Origin: QKMZ01 sp012965515
GTDB taxonomy: Bacteria; Cyanobacteriota; Vampirovibrionia; Obscuribacterales; Obscuribacteraceae
DNA: 64,000 nucleotides
Reading direction: 5' to 3'
Assembly: GCA_937879965.1 (NCBI GenBank)
Contig: CALFMP010000026.1
Coordinates: forward strand, 62,001-126,000
The position numbers were made by a program, and so were the translations under genes. The notes under the pieces are model-generated. The model made no database searches. It worked only from the letters and a program-made list of their open reading frames with translations, and was not told where the DNA came from. Positions 1-9,148 of the stretch are shown here, one piece after another. Every line of letters starts with the position of its first letter. Positions within the stretch are counted from its first letter, which is position 1.

Positions 1-1
1 T

Positions 2-1303
2 AAAGGCGATTGGAAAGCCGTTGTTCCAACGTTTTCAAACGACGTCAAGGCGCTAATTGAATCTGAATTGAGTTATAAACTCCTCCAAATTCAGTTTGAT
101 CATTCGCAAACAGATCAAGCTCGCAAAGAGAAAATCGAATCTGAACTTCGAGCGTTCGTAAAGACGAAGCTCCTACCGCGCGTTTTCACAATCAACCCTG
201 AAACCGGCAAGTGGAAAGAGCCTGCATACACTACCGCAGACGGACGAAGTCTGCTTCTAGACTTTGGTGCTGAGAATTTGTTGACATTGATGGTTCAGCA
301 TTCTAACCCGCTCTGGTTCGTTCAAACGCACCAGATTGGCTCTGCCAGCCAGCCTGTAACGTTTCTCGGACTGAATGGTATCAAGTTGCCAGAAGACATC
401 GTAGGTGAAGTGCAGAAGCACATTCCGAATTTCCGCACTACCGACATTGTCCTTTCTGATGTTGAGCCGCGCGTTGTCGTGAAGCAGTACGACCCGCTGT
501 ACTCGCTGGCTTCATATGCGACGATTGGTGATTACGAAAACTATTACAAGAATACCGATCGCAAACTGAACCCGATGCATACCGACGTGAAGTTCGTGCC
601 GGAGCCGAACCCCTATTTGCAGTGGTTGTCGTATAAGTCACCAGACCGCGTCACCATCAAGGTTTGCGACCGTGGTCACGACATCGGCGGCTGTGATGAC
701 GACACTCAATTCTGCCCTCACTGTTCGCTCGATGGCGTCAAGACGCTTATCGTCAAAGGCAAAATGCTTTGTCCATTGTGCACGCAGATAATCGATAAGG
801 GTTCGCGTAAGTGCCCCGAATGCCGTGGCGTCATTGATGGAGTCGAAGAAAAATCCGCCCAGAGAAAAACCATCCCACCTGGCACTGCCATCGATCAGAA
901 GAAGACTTTGTGTCCAGGCTGCGTCACGCTCGGCAAAGAAAATCCCGAGCAGATGGTCGTGAAGCAAGGCAAGGAAAGCACCGGCAAGACTTTCTGTCCG
1001 GACTGCGGCTCTATTTGGACCAACTTGTGTCCATACTGCAGCGCGGCGCTCGAAAAGCTAACAATGTGCACCAAAGGTAGCGACTCCTGCATATTCGAGT
1101 CGCCTGAAATTCTTCTGTGCTGCGGTTGCAACTGCCCTGTCACACCTGACACCGGCAGATGCCCGCGCTGCTTGAAGGAAATTGACGAGTGCGTGCAATG
1201 CAAGGCCGCCGGCAAGGAAAAACGCATGGTGCCGAAAGACGGCAAATGTCCTGAACGCCACGGTGAGAAAGACAAAGTCACCGCAGCCGTTGGTGCATCA
1301 TAG
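2..1303 (+). CDS. Cysteine-rich multi-zinc-ribbon protein, 5' end cut by the window
   Basis: The frame is open from base 2, so the TTG at 68 is probably internal and the true start lies upstream of the window. The first ~220 visible residues contain no motif I recognise. The rest holds a long series of CxxC pairs (CPHC, CPLC, CPEC, CPGC, CPDC, CPYC, CPRC, CVQC), spaced as in serial zinc ribbons. Such C-terminal modules are known, for example, in TerY-type stress-response proteins. No von Willebrand domain is visible in this part. A macro-domain gene follows 37 bp downstream on the same strand, so the two may be co-transcribed. Function unknown; metal binding is inferred from the cysteine pattern. 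Confidence 0.7.
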   Translation, partial: KGDWKAVVPTFSNDVKALIESELSYKLLQIQFDHSQTDQARKEKIESELRAFVKTKLLPRVFTINPETGKWKEPAYTTADGRSLLLDFGAENLLTLMVQHSNPLWFVQTHQIGSASQPVTFLGLNGIKLPEDIVGEVQKHIPNFRTTDIVLSDVEPRVVVKQYDPLYSLASYATIGDYENYYKNTDRKLNPMHTDVKFVPEPNPYLQWLSYKSPDRVTIKVCDRGHDIGGCDDDTQFCPHCSLDGVKTLIVKGKMLCPLCTQIIDKGSRKCPECRGVIDGVEEKSAQRKTIPPGTAIDQKKTLCPGCVTLGKENPEQMVVKQGKESTGKTFCPDCGSIWTNLCPYCSAALEKLTMCTKGSDSCIFESPEILLCCGCNCPVTPDTGRCPRCLKEIDECVQCKAAGKEKRMVPKDGKCPERHGEKDKVTAAVGAS

Positions 1304-1340
1304 TTGCCGCGTATATTGTAGTCGCTGAAAGGGGTCATAA

Positions 1341-1961
1341 ATGGCGCTGACATTTCATTTGCGAGATTTGAATCCGGAGGTCGTGAAAGCCTGGCAGCAG
1401 TTTTTCAGTCGCGGCGGGCGCGTTGAAATCAGCGAAGGCGACGTAATGGACTTAGATACGACAGCCATAGTAACTCCTTCCAACAGCTTTGGCATTCTCG
1501 AAGGCGGACTTGGAGATTGCCTCAATAAGGTTAGTCAAGGAAAGCTGGAAAACCGCATCCGCAAGATGATTCAAGACAAGCACGCAGGTGAATTGCCTGT
1601 TGGTCAAGCTGAAATTATCAAATCCGGAATGGACAAGCCGCAGTTTGTTGTGGTGGCGCCAACGGTGCGCGTGCCGATTCGGCAGACGAATACCAACGTC
1701 AACACTTATTTGGCTACCCGTGCCGCTTTGCGTGCTATCGCGGCACACATCCGAGAAGCGAATGAAAGCGGCGGTTCGAAAATTGAGTCGGTTGTGTTTG
1801 TTGGCATGGGAACAGGGGGTGCTAAGTATCCACCAGCGGTGTGCGCGTTCCAGATGTACGAGGCATATTGCCAGGTTGTGCTAGGACAGGAGCCAAATTT
1901 TGCAACTATAGAAACCGCAACCGCTCACGACACCGAACTTCGCAAGTCTCGCTTTATCTGA
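1341..1961 (+). CDS. Macro-domain protein (ADP-ribose-type binding fold)
   Basis: A 206-residue protein with macro-domain hallmarks. These are GDVMDLDTTAIVTPSNS near residue 33 (the strand and loop that normally hold the adenosine), a glycine-rich segment GILEGGLG, a GQAEIIKSG segment and a late VVFVGMGTGG phosphate-loop-like segment. Macro domains bind ADP-ribose or related nucleotides, and some remove ADP-ribose from proteins or DNA. A GGGG Shine-Dalgarno-like run precedes the ATG at 1341. It follows the zinc-ribbon gene closely. Whether it is a hydrolase, a reader or an antitoxin partner cannot be told from sequence; no ADP-ribosyltransferase gene is visible nearby. Confidence 0.75.
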   Translation: MALTFHLRDLNPEVVKAWQQFFSRGGRVEISEGDVMDLDTTAIVTPSNSFGILEGGLGDCLNKVSQGKLENRIRKMIQDKHAGELPVGQAEIIKSGMDKPQFVVVAPTVRVPIRQTNTNVNTYLATRAALRAIAAHIREANESGGSKIESVVFVGMGTGGAKYPPAVCAFQMYEAYCQVVLGQEPNFATIETATAHDTELRKSRFI

Positions 1962-2142
1962 GCGTACAGTCACTGCTGTGGTGAGTGTATACAACTAAGC
2001 GCAAGATGATTCAATTGTGGTGGCTAAAGAATGTCTCCAGCCGAATTATTCGCGACTCCGTCACCTCAATGGCACGAAGAAACTTAGTCACTCTTTGGTC
2101 CAGAATGAAAGAGCGCCATCACTGACTGCAGTAGAAGCCTGG

Positions 2143-3390
2143 CTACTTCCTTTGGCTCCAATTTTTTTCTAGGTCTCGCACATTCTCTTCCCCGACAAGA
2201 GAGACCATCGACGCTCGGGCCTTTTCAACAAATTTTGCCCTATCTTCTGGCTTTGAATAGAGTTCGCCATTAACGTAGCCATACTGATTTGGCGGTGAAG
2301 AAATGGGAACTATGACTGATTTAAATGCCCGATACTTTCTAATGAGATTGCTAGCTCGTCCAACTAAAAACTCTAGCTGCGCAGGCATCGGATGTGCGTT
2401 TTCTTCGTCTTGTACGCGAATTGCCTCGTTTATTCCAATACCAAATGGAAAGTCGCCTACATTGGGCGGATAACCATGTGGTCTCGATGTCGGTAGTTTT
2501 GACGACCGGATTACATAATCATCTGCGATGGCAGCTAAATACTCAAGTCTGTCTAAATGCTTTAGTTGTGGATACCCTTTTTGTAATTCGTTTATTGCCA
2601 GCGCCGTCATATTGTCGGACTTTATGCAAACAGCCCAGAGCTTTTTAACTGTTGTGATGTCTTCTGGTTTCACATCGCTAGAGTTGAATCTCCACACCGT
2701 GGGGTTGAACGCCTCTATGATTTTGTCATCAGCAAGGCCCTCTTTCATAGACGCAAGTCTTTTCAACCGGAAGTCGGTAATGTATGAGTCCACCAGGTTC
2801 TTGAGTCTTTTCCCCCCGTTGACATAGTCATCGTCAAAAAGCTCGATGGCTTCGACGCCGCAGATCCTTACTAAATCCTTCTTCAGCTCAATATCACGCG
2901 GCGAAAATGCGCCGTTTTTCTTAATCGGTGTAACGTAGCGGTTGTAGGCCTTAACAAGGGACTTTGCTTCTTCAAAGAGTAGCTGCCACGTTTCTTCTGT
3001 GTAGCCGCTCGGCAAAGTGATGGTTTTGTCAGATTCTTGAAGTGATTTGAATGCGGGCAAATTGAGAACACCAAGAACATAAATGTAGAGTGGAACTTCA
3101 TCCGGACTTAAGTTGCACTTGCTCTTCGTTTTTTCAATTTTTGAATCCTGTTCTTTTTGATGCAGAGCGGCTATCCACAGCAAGCCAATTGCCTCAACAT
3201 CATATGTTCCTATCACTCGAGAATCATCGCAGTATTGTGTGATTACTTCCCATGCTGGTTTGCCCTTTAGGTTCGCGAAAGAGTTCTCTACTTGATTGTT
3301 GGACTTTTGCTTTACTGGCTGTCTTGCAAGTGCAGTGGTGCCAACAAAAGACACCAAAGTCAGTGCTAGCAAAACAACCAATCGTTTCAT
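2143..3390 (-). CDS. Secreted protein of unknown function
   Basis: I place the start at the ATG at 3388-3390. From there the protein begins MKRLVVLLALTLVSFVGTT, a short basic n-region and hydrophobic core, then ALA before RQ: a typical signal peptide. The open frame continues upstream, but that part lies over cdaA in another frame and is unlikely to be coding. The mature part (~390 residues) is mixed and charged, rich in Lys/Glu/Asp, without a family motif I recognise. It starts 19 bp after the end of cdaA, so it is probably the last gene of a lysA-cdaA operon. Function unknown. Confidence 0.65.
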   Translation of the reverse strand: MKRLVVLLALTLVSFVGTTALARQPVKQKSNNQVENSFANLKGKPAWEVITQYCDDSRVIGTYDVEAIGLLWIAALHQKEQDSKIEKTKSKCNLSPDEVPLYIYVLGVLNLPAFKSLQESDKTITLPSGYTEETWQLLFEEAKSLVKAYNRYVTPIKKNGAFSPRDIELKKDLVRICGVEAIELFDDDYVNGGKRLKNLVDSYITDFRLKRLASMKEGLADDKIIEAFNPTVWRFNSSDVKPEDITTVKKLWAVCIKSDNMTALAINELQKGYPQLKHLDRLEYLAAIADDYVIRSSKLPTSRPHGYPPNVGDFPFGIGINEAIRVQDEENAHPMPAQLEFLVGRASNLIRKYRAFKSVIVPISSPPNQYGYVNGELYSKPEDRAKFVEKARASMVSLVGEENVRDLEKNWSQRK

Positions 3391-3409
3391 CGAATACGCC
3401 ACGAACGTC

Positions 3410-4696
3410 TTAGTGAACGCCTTCCGGTTCTTCGAATGCCATCGGTGATGGCAAATCATTTGTGCGTCTTTCCTTGCGTTTTTCTTTGCCACTAAATGTG
3501 GTGTGCGGTTTGATTTCATTGGCGGGCGGCAAGGTGTCGACATCGTTTGCCGTTTTTCGTGCAGACTGAACATCACCAACTGCAGGTGGTTCGGACGCTG
3601 CGAGGTGTTCTTCTTTGTACTCGACGATGTCTTCTGCAGTCTCTTCTGGCTTGGATACTGGCTTACTTTCCAGTTTTTCCTTTTCTGGCGCGGACAAGTC
3701 GCCTGCGCGCCCAGGGTGGGCAGGCTGGGCGTTGGCATGTTCGCTGCCAGCCTCTTTGTTCTTCACCATGCTGTCAGGGACTTTGGACATTGAGTCGGTG
3801 AAGTGGTGGATTTCGGAAAGGTCTTGTGCTGACGGCGTCGGCTCGTGACCTTTCTTGAACATGTTGAGGAATGATTGCCAGGGCGTGGTGGCTTTGTCGC
3901 TTTGCTCGGGGGTGTGATACAGGTATTCGATCGGGTCTGCTAATTCGTCTGCGTTTTGGTAGCGCACCAGCATGCCACGGCTGGCCGCCGAAATTGAGCC
4001 CGTTTCCTCCGAAACAACAATGCACAGACCGTCGTAAATTTCGGAAAGTCCAATGGCTGCGCGGTGGCGAGTTCCATACCTATAGCTGAGCTTGGGATTT
4101 GAAGTCATGGGAAGAATCACGCCGGCGGCGACTATTTTGTCGTTGCGTATGACGACAGCGCCATCATGCAGGGGCGACTTGTGGAAGAAAATCGTGAGCA
4201 GCAGATTCATCGAGATGTCTGCTTTGACGGGGGTTCCCGGGCTGACGTAGTCGCGCTCACCCTCTGGTGGTTCGATAACAATCAGCGCACCCGTCTTGCT
4301 GCGCGAGAGTTCTTTCACCGCGGCGATAATTTGTTCGATATCCCGCTTCAACTTCTCCTGCTCGCTGTCTGCCAGCGAGAGGTCCGTCCTCAGGGTTTTA
4401 ACCCGGCCGAGATAGCCAAGTCCGCGGCGTATTTCGGGCTGGAAGACGACGACCATTGCCATTGCCGCGACCGGAATCAAATGCTGGAGCAAGGAAGTGA
4501 TGATGGTAAACCCGGCGAAGTACGACACCAGGAAGATCATCGAGATGATGATGACGCCTTTTACGAGCCTTTCCGCTTGCGTTCCGACGATCCGGCTCCA
4601 GACCCAGAGCACGGCATAGACAATAATGAAGAGCTGGACAATGGTTTTGGCTACTACAACCCCGTCGAGGTGAGAAAGCATTCTTTCCAGATCCAT
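3410..4696 (-). CDS. cdaA: Membrane diadenylate cyclase CdaA with long C-terminal extension
   Basis: Makes cyclic di-AMP from two ATP. Three membrane helices occupy roughly residues 18-37, 44-63 and 66-86, followed by the DAC (DisA_N) domain. Both catalytic signatures are present: LHDGA with DGA at 178-180 and GTRHR with RHR at 210-212. Most CdaA proteins are about 270 residues; here another ~160 residues of Lys/Glu/Pro-rich, probably disordered sequence follow the domain. The upstream lysA ends 55 bp before this start, and a secreted protein follows after 19 bp. CdaA is usually tuned by CdaR and GlmM; neither is adjacent here. Confidence 0.93.
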   Translation of the reverse strand: MDLERMLSHLDGVVVAKTIVQLFIIVYAVLWVWSRIVGTQAERLVKGVIIISMIFLVSYFAGFTIITSLLQHLIPVAAMAMVVVFQPEIRRGLGYLGRVKTLRTDLSLADSEQEKLKRDIEQIIAAVKELSRSKTGALIVIEPPEGERDYVSPGTPVKADISMNLLLTIFFHKSPLHDGAVVIRNDKIVAAGVILPMTSNPKLSYRYGTRHRAAIGLSEIYDGLCIVVSEETGSISAASRGMLVRYQNADELADPIEYLYHTPEQSDKATTPWQSFLNMFKKGHEPTPSAQDLSEIHHFTDSMSKVPDSMVKNKEAGSEHANAQPAHPGRAGDLSAPEKEKLESKPVSKPEETAEDIVEYKEEHLAASEPPAVGDVQSARKTANDVDTLPPANEIKPHTTFSGKEKRKERRTNDLPSPMAFEEPEGVH

Positions 4697-4750
4697 TGTG
4701 ATCTCGCTCCCCGCTCGACTCTTGCTCTTTGCCGTTGGCTCTTCGACCGT

Positions 4751-6082
4751 TTAATCTTTGAGCCGGTTCGGCACCCTGTCCTTGCTGACTAAATCGTCGT
4801 TGTTTTCCCGTTCGATGATTGTTTCAGCCTGTCCTTCGCTGACCAGCACACAGGCTGGGCGTCCGGTGCGATTGTAATTGGAGGCCATGCTGTAGTTGTA
4901 CGCACCGGTAGCGAACACGGCGATTAGATCACCAGTTTGCGCAGATAGATAAGCCTCCTCTACGATTATATCTCCCGATTCGCAGTAGCGGCCGACAATA
5001 GCCGCCGGAGATTTGCTGGAGCTGCTGTTCATGCGGTTTGCGACCGCTGGAGTGTATTTTGCGCCATACGTTATCGGTCTTGGATTATCAGCCATGCCGC
5101 CGTCTACGGCGATGTAGTCGGTTCCGTCCGGCAGTTTTTTCGTGTGTCCGACCGTATATATCGTTGTTCCGGCTGGTCCTATGACTGAGCGCCCGGGCTC
5201 GACGAGGAGTTCGGGAAGTGTCAGATTGCGCTCCTTGAAGGCTGAGAGCGTCTGCTCTGCTACCTGACGTGCCCATTCATAGATTGGAGCTGGTTTGTCG
5301 GCTTCAACGTAAGTGATGCCCAGCCCTCCTCCGACATCCAGGAGCGGGAAATCCAAACCGTGCTTGTCTTTCGCGTTTTTGTACAAGTCTGTCAGGATGT
5401 TTACTGTTTCTAAAAACGGTTCGAGTTCTTTCGATTGGCTGCCGATGTGAGCATGCAGCCCTAATAGTTCAATTCTATTGCTCTTTGTTTTTGCCGCTTC
5501 AAGAACGGCATCTAGCTCACCCATCGGCACTCCGAACTTGCTGGTTGCGTGGCCGGTGACAATGTGGTGGTGCGTATCTGGTTCTACATCTGGTATCACT
5601 CTGATCAAAACTTTTGCGCGCGCGTTCAATTCTTCTGCTATGCGCTCGCACATCTCCAGTTCGGAAACGCTGTCCAAGACTATTTTGGGTCCGTTGCTTG
5701 CAATCGCCTTACGAATCTCGTGCTCGGATTTATTGTTGCCGTGCACATAGATGAGGTCTTTAGGAAACCCCGCTTTCTCGGCGGTATACATCTCGCCTTC
5801 CGACACCACATCCAAGCCCATGCCCATCTTTCGAACCAAATGACACATCGCCAGGCAGAGAAAAGCCTTGCCTGCATACAGCCCGCGAGCGTTGGGGTAG
5901 ACGGATAGCCCTTCTTTGAGCGCCCTGCCTGCCTGGAGGATGGTTTCCTCGTCCATTATCCACAGCGGCGTCCCGAAGCGTTTCGCCAGCTCGACCGTGT
6001 CGCAGCCGCCAATGTTTAAGTGCCCGCTGGAGTCCACTTTCGCAGTCTGCGGCATGATTGAAGTGTTGGGTGATACCGGCAT
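4751..6082 (-). CDS. lysA: Diaminopimelate decarboxylase
   Basis: Converts meso-diaminopimelate to lysine, the last step of lysine synthesis. Fold-type III PLP enzyme: the PLP lysine lies in GLYAGKAFLC, the HIGS segment follows, then GGGLGITY, and the CESGD motif supplies the cysteine that reaches the partner active site. The start is uncertain. A GTG at 6139, ATG at 6082 and ATG at 6055 are all in frame and none has a strong Shine-Dalgarno. I chose 6082 because the SPNTSIMPQTAKV segment resembles the N-terminus of cyanobacterial LysA as I remember it. It appears to be the first gene of lysA-cdaA-secreted protein. Confidence 0.95.
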   Translation of the reverse strand: MPVSPNTSIMPQTAKVDSSGHLNIGGCDTVELAKRFGTPLWIMDEETILQAGRALKEGLSVYPNARGLYAGKAFLCLAMCHLVRKMGMGLDVVSEGEMYTAEKAGFPKDLIYVHGNNKSEHEIRKAIASNGPKIVLDSVSELEMCERIAEELNARAKVLIRVIPDVEPDTHHHIVTGHATSKFGVPMGELDAVLEAAKTKSNRIELLGLHAHIGSQSKELEPFLETVNILTDLYKNAKDKHGLDFPLLDVGGGLGITYVEADKPAPIYEWARQVAEQTLSAFKERNLTLPELLVEPGRSVIGPAGTTIYTVGHTKKLPDGTDYIAVDGGMADNPRPITYGAKYTPAVANRMNSSSSKSPAAIVGRYCESGDIIVEEAYLSAQTGDLIAVFATGAYNYSMASNYNRTGRPACVLVSEGQAETIIERENNDDLVSKDRVPNRLKD

Positions 6083-6331
6083 TTCCAAAAATTTCCCAAT
6101 TGGTATAGATAATGGAGTCGCATAGATTTTGGTAGGCACGCTAATGCCAAGAAAATACCAAAATTGCAGTCTAAGCTAATTTTGTGCCCGCCTGAAGGCT
6201 CACCTTCTCAGCATTAAGGCGGAAACGACGGGAAAGCGCTCCAAAAGGCGTTTTATGTGTCGTTAACAATTTTGGCTTAGGTTAGCAATCACACCCCCTT
6301 CGTCTTCCTCTATCCCTTGGGGCTTGAAACT

Positions 6332-7012
6332 ATGTCAGATGCTTGGTCTTTGGGACCACCTCCCAGAACAATGTCCATTCCTTTCTCTCCGCCGGTCGGG
6401 AATGTGCAGAATACAGGCGGTAGCATGGCAGTCGGACCCCGTACAGCAGCTTCCGGAACCACACACGAAAAGGTCGCCGGAGCCGATGTGATACTCAACC
6501 CTGATGGCAGCGTCACAGTTACTAACTTAAAAGATGGACGCGGTCAGTCGCATACTGTCTACCTTCCTTACCAACGTCAAATCGTTCCTGGGCACAATAT
6601 GCGGGTCTTTATCGATGGACTGCCGCTGAACCCGATTAGTCAGGAGCACCTCTGGCTGGCGCAACGGGCTCGGGCGATTGGATGTGATACGCAATTGCGC
6701 TCTGAGTTGAAAGGCTTGGCGCGGCATGAGCTGGAAACATTGGAGATGCTTGCTGATGCGCTTGTCGCTGGACGTGAGCAAGAGGCGCGCAATATATTCA
6801 GACGTTTTCGCCATTCGCAGCACGAAAGCAACAACAACTTCTTCAAACTGGCGCGTCCATTGAGAACGCTTTTGATGATTCGCAGAACACCGGAAGGCTG
6901 TTTGATCGACAACGTGATGTCGCAAGTGCAGATGACTTATACGGTAAATAGTCAGGGTGCGGTTTTGTCGGTTTTCTTCGACAAGAAAGGCATCCACATC
7001 TGGGATCGCTAG
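6332..7012 (+). CDS. Uncharacterised protein, 226 residues
   Basis: The frame is open from a TTG at 6317, but the ATG at 6332 (MSDAWSLGPPPRT) is a better start. The N-terminal ~50 residues are rich in Pro, Gly, Ser and Thr and look disordered. The middle is helical and charged (about residues 95-160), and the C-terminus has strand-like segments including a Tyr/Val-rich stretch. No signal peptide or membrane helix. I do not recognise the family. It is divergent from lysA across about 250 bp that contain the inverted pair CCAAAATTG (6158-6166) and CAATTTTGG (6267-6275), which could form a long-range hairpin. Confidence 0.6.
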   Translation: MSDAWSLGPPPRTMSIPFSPPVGNVQNTGGSMAVGPRTAASGTTHEKVAGADVILNPDGSVTVTNLKDGRGQSHTVYLPYQRQIVPGHNMRVFIDGLPLNPISQEHLWLAQRARAIGCDTQLRSELKGLARHELETLEMLADALVAGREQEARNIFRRFRHSQHESNNNFFKLARPLRTLLMIRRTPEGCLIDNVMSQVQMTYTVNSQGAVLSVFFDKKGIHIWDR

Positions 7013-7041
7013 GGCACCGTATGTAGTGCGTGTCTCTGTTT

Positions 7042-7150
7042 GGGCGATGCCATGCATCGCCCTGGTTTGCGTAGTGGCGCATTGCATGCGCCTTCGCGCG
7101 GGCGGCAAGAATGCCGCCCCTACGAAAGGCGGGAAGAATGTCGCCCCTAC
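7042..7150. repeat. Cluster of four short palindromes of the CCCCTAC family
   Basis: Four units lie nearly head to tail after the gene ending at 7012. 7042-7062 has a GGGCGATGC stem, 7076-7092 is GGCGCATTGCATGCGCC, 7100-7123 has GGGCGGCA with ATGCCGCCC and ends CCCCTAC, and 7129-7150 is a degraded copy of the third that also ends CCCCTAC. Each can fold into a hairpin. Similar units recur elsewhere in the window. Confidence 0.85.
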
Positions 7151-7237
7151 AAAAAAACGGCAAGAGTCAGAGTCGGCTAGCGGGAAACGGATGAGAGCGG
7201 AGGGCAGCGCGCAGCAATGTCTGGATCGCAAAGAAAA

Positions 7238-7260
7238 GGGGGCGCATTGTAAGCGCCCCC
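7238..7260. terminator. Strong GC hairpin between convergent genes
   Basis: The stem GGGGGCGC (7238-7245) pairs with GCGCCCCC (7253-7260) across a short loop. It lies between the plus-strand gene ending at 7012 and the minus-strand gene ending at 7290. There is no long T tract on either side, so a bidirectional terminator is only inferred. The sequence also resembles a variant of the dispersed palindromes. Confidence 0.4.
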
Positions 7261-7289
7261 TCGATAGTCTGTGGTCAGCAGACAGCTTT

Positions 7290-8252
7290 CTAACGAGCGT
7301 ACATGTGCACTGGGCTCAAGCCCACTGCCAGCATTGCGTTATCCGGTACCTTGCTGTGGGAGCCGGAATTTGACTGTGCTCGCCTATGATCATCTTTGGC
7401 AAGTAGCGCGTTGCGCAGAGCTTCATTCTCCGGCACGCTGCAATCCATCAATAGTTCGTCGATGCTCTTCGGTCTTTCCAGTCCTTCGAATTGCTCCGAC
7501 GATCTGTCGGCTAAGCCCGAAAGGCTGATGGAGAGCTGCATTACTTCCTCGACGTTATGGCATGGCAGCATGCTTGCCATCACTTTTCCGCCGCGATTCT
7601 GCGCAAGATATTTGAGTCCTGATTCGTAGCTGGTTTCCACCCAACCATCCTGGAACGAGTACACGCCGACGATGTGTCCGCCGAAGATGTACACCATGCA
7701 AACGGCCATGTCCTGATGATTGTTGACCACGATGCATCCTGGCATGTTGCTTCTCATCAGCATTTCGCAAGACGATTCGAAAGTTTGCTCAGCAGTTAAG
7801 TCCGGTGCAAACATCAGTGAGTTGCCGTGGAAAAGCGCACCAGCTGCCAATACTAAGTCTTCAGGCAGCATGTATGCATCAAGAATGCTATCCGGGTGAC
7901 CGAGGTCGGCGACCGCTTTTTCCAGTGCTTCAGCGCCGAAAAGTTGGTGTCCGAGTCTCTTGTTGCCGTAGAGGCAACCGATAACGCGTCCACGGAATAC
8001 CATGATCGCTGCACGTGACTTGTGAAATGGCGAAATCACCCGAAGGCAGCAAGTTTGATGATTTCCTTCAATGGACACTAAAAGCTGTTGATGTTTCAAT
8101 CCATTGGATTGGTTTACGTCATGAACTGCACGGTTTTGAGGAACGGGCACCAGTCCAATCGCACGGCGATTGACTCCCGGTGTTTCCTCATGTCCAGACA
8201 AGATCTTGGCGATCTTTGATCTGGTATCACGTTTTTCTTTCCAAGCGAACAT
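7290..8252 (-). CDS. Uncharacterised protein, about 320 residues
   Basis: The ATG at 8250-8252 is preceded at 5 nt by GGAG, which favours it over the in-frame GTG at 8258. The first ~50 residues are basic. Two similar-looking alpha/beta halves follow: each has a hydrophobic strand pattern with a Gly-rich turn (AAIMVFRGRVIGCLYGN near residue 84 and CMVYIFGGHIVGVYSFQDG near 186). This suggests an internal duplication of a ligand-binding or roadblock-like fold. The C-terminal ~60 residues are polar. No signal peptide or membrane helix. Family not recognised; the duplication is inferred by eye. Confidence 0.65.
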   Translation of the reverse strand: MFAWKEKRDTRSKIAKILSGHEETPGVNRRAIGLVPVPQNRAVHDVNQSNGLKHQQLLVSIEGNHQTCCLRVISPFHKSRAAIMVFRGRVIGCLYGNKRLGHQLFGAEALEKAVADLGHPDSILDAYMLPEDLVLAAGALFHGNSLMFAPDLTAEQTFESSCEMLMRSNMPGCIVVNNHQDMAVCMVYIFGGHIVGVYSFQDGWVETSYESGLKYLAQNRGGKVMASMLPCHNVEEVMQLSISLSGLADRSSEQFEGLERPKSIDELLMDCSVPENEALRNALLAKDDHRRAQSNSGSHSKVPDNAMLAVGLSPVHMYAR

Positions 8253-8402
8253 TATCACTCCAGTGGGGCGGTAGGGCTGGATTAGATGGTTTCGGTTTTG
8301 GTCTGGGAAGACACTGTTAGATTAACAAAAGGCAAGCAGCAATGTAATTCGTGTAATTACGCAAAACCACATGACTGTTTCGTAGAAATACGTAGGCCAA
8401 GA

Positions 8403-8846
8403 TTAGAATCCACCGATGGCATCTTCGACATGAGTAATTACTGGGTTTGGTAATTGAGCGGCGTCGATTTCGTCGATTTCAAAGGGTGCGCATTCGAAAG
8501 TCACAACTACAATGTCAAATCGGTACTGGGTTTTAAGCAAACTGCGCTCGGCAAGATAACATCGCGCTGATGTTACGATCTTTTTCTTCTTTTCACGCGT
8601 TATTGAGTCGAACCCTGCTGTTTGAAACCCCGCTTGGGCTCTTGTATAGCAGCGAGTCTTTACTTCTAGAAAAACGTATATGCCTCGCGTATCTCGAGCA
8701 ATGATGTCGATCTCGCCAAATCTTCCGTTGCGCCAATTGCTCGCATCGATTTCCCAACCAAGGTTTCGCAGTCGTTCTGCAACGATCTGCTCGCCAAGTT
8801 TTCCCAGGCGTTTTTTTCTAAGATCAGCCATATTGGGGGTCTTCAC
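8403..8846 (-). CDS. yraN: YraN/UPF0102 family nuclease-like protein
   Basis: A 147-residue protein with the UPF0102 pattern: an N-terminal GKLGEQIVAERL helix, then FGEIDIIARD and VFLEVKTR, which carry the Glu/Asp/Lys cluster of a Holliday-junction-resolvase-like PD-(D/E)XK fold. Family members are predicted nucleases and often sit beside rnhB. Here rnhB is about 20 kb away. The GTG at 8846 has an AAAAGG Shine-Dalgarno about 9 nt upstream; the alternative ATG at 8831 would remove five residues. Confidence 0.85.
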   Translation of the reverse strand: MKTPNMADLRKKRLGKLGEQIVAERLRNLGWEIDASNWRNGRFGEIDIIARDTRGIYVFLEVKTRCYTRAQAGFQTAGFDSITREKKKKIVTSARCYLAERSLLKTQYRFDIVVVTFECAPFEIDEIDAAQLPNPVITHVEDAIGGF

Positions 8847-9148
8847 CGAAAGAACCTTTTTATTGCTTTTGCATACAACTTTAGACGAGGACTGCTGCCA
8901 AAAAGTTCAATTGATTGTGAGAACGATTGGGGTATGGAATCATCCCTGAGATATGGACGCATACAATGCGCGACTACGACAGCCGGAGCGCATACGATGC
9001 ACGGTTACGTAAAACCGGGCGATGCATGGCATCGCCCCTACAAAACAGCGGTAGTTAGGGTCTTCAAGAAGTGCCCGCTAATCATCCCTAAATGATCGGC
9101 TTCGTTACGCTGGCGGGCGTTTTACTGTTCCTTCTCAAGGTGTACATT
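8847..9148. other. Intergenic stretch without a gene between yraN and serS
   Basis: No credible coding frame. It holds a degraded GCGCATACAATGCGC palindrome near 8953, one well-kept repeat at 9017-9041, and then A/T-rich sequence leading to the serS promoter-like hexamer. yraN and serS are divergent, so this stretch should contain both promoters. Confidence 0.6.
9017..9041. repeat. Palindromic repeat, GGGCGATGC type ending CCCCTAC
   Basis: GGGCGATGC, the spacer ATG, then GCATCGCCC followed by CTAC: a 9-bp perfect stem with a 3-nt loop. The same unit recurs at 24235-24259 and, without the full tail, near 24502 and 41909. Confidence 0.85.

Noticed and set aside
4166..4792. 208-codon plus-strand frame opposite cdaA
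   Set aside because: It covers the catalytic region of CdaA in antisense and shows biased, non-protein-like composition.
6140..6331. Lysine riboswitch upstream of lysA
   Set aside because: A GAAGG/CCTTC hairpin and a long inverted repeat exist, but none of the conserved lysine-riboswitch core segments is visible.
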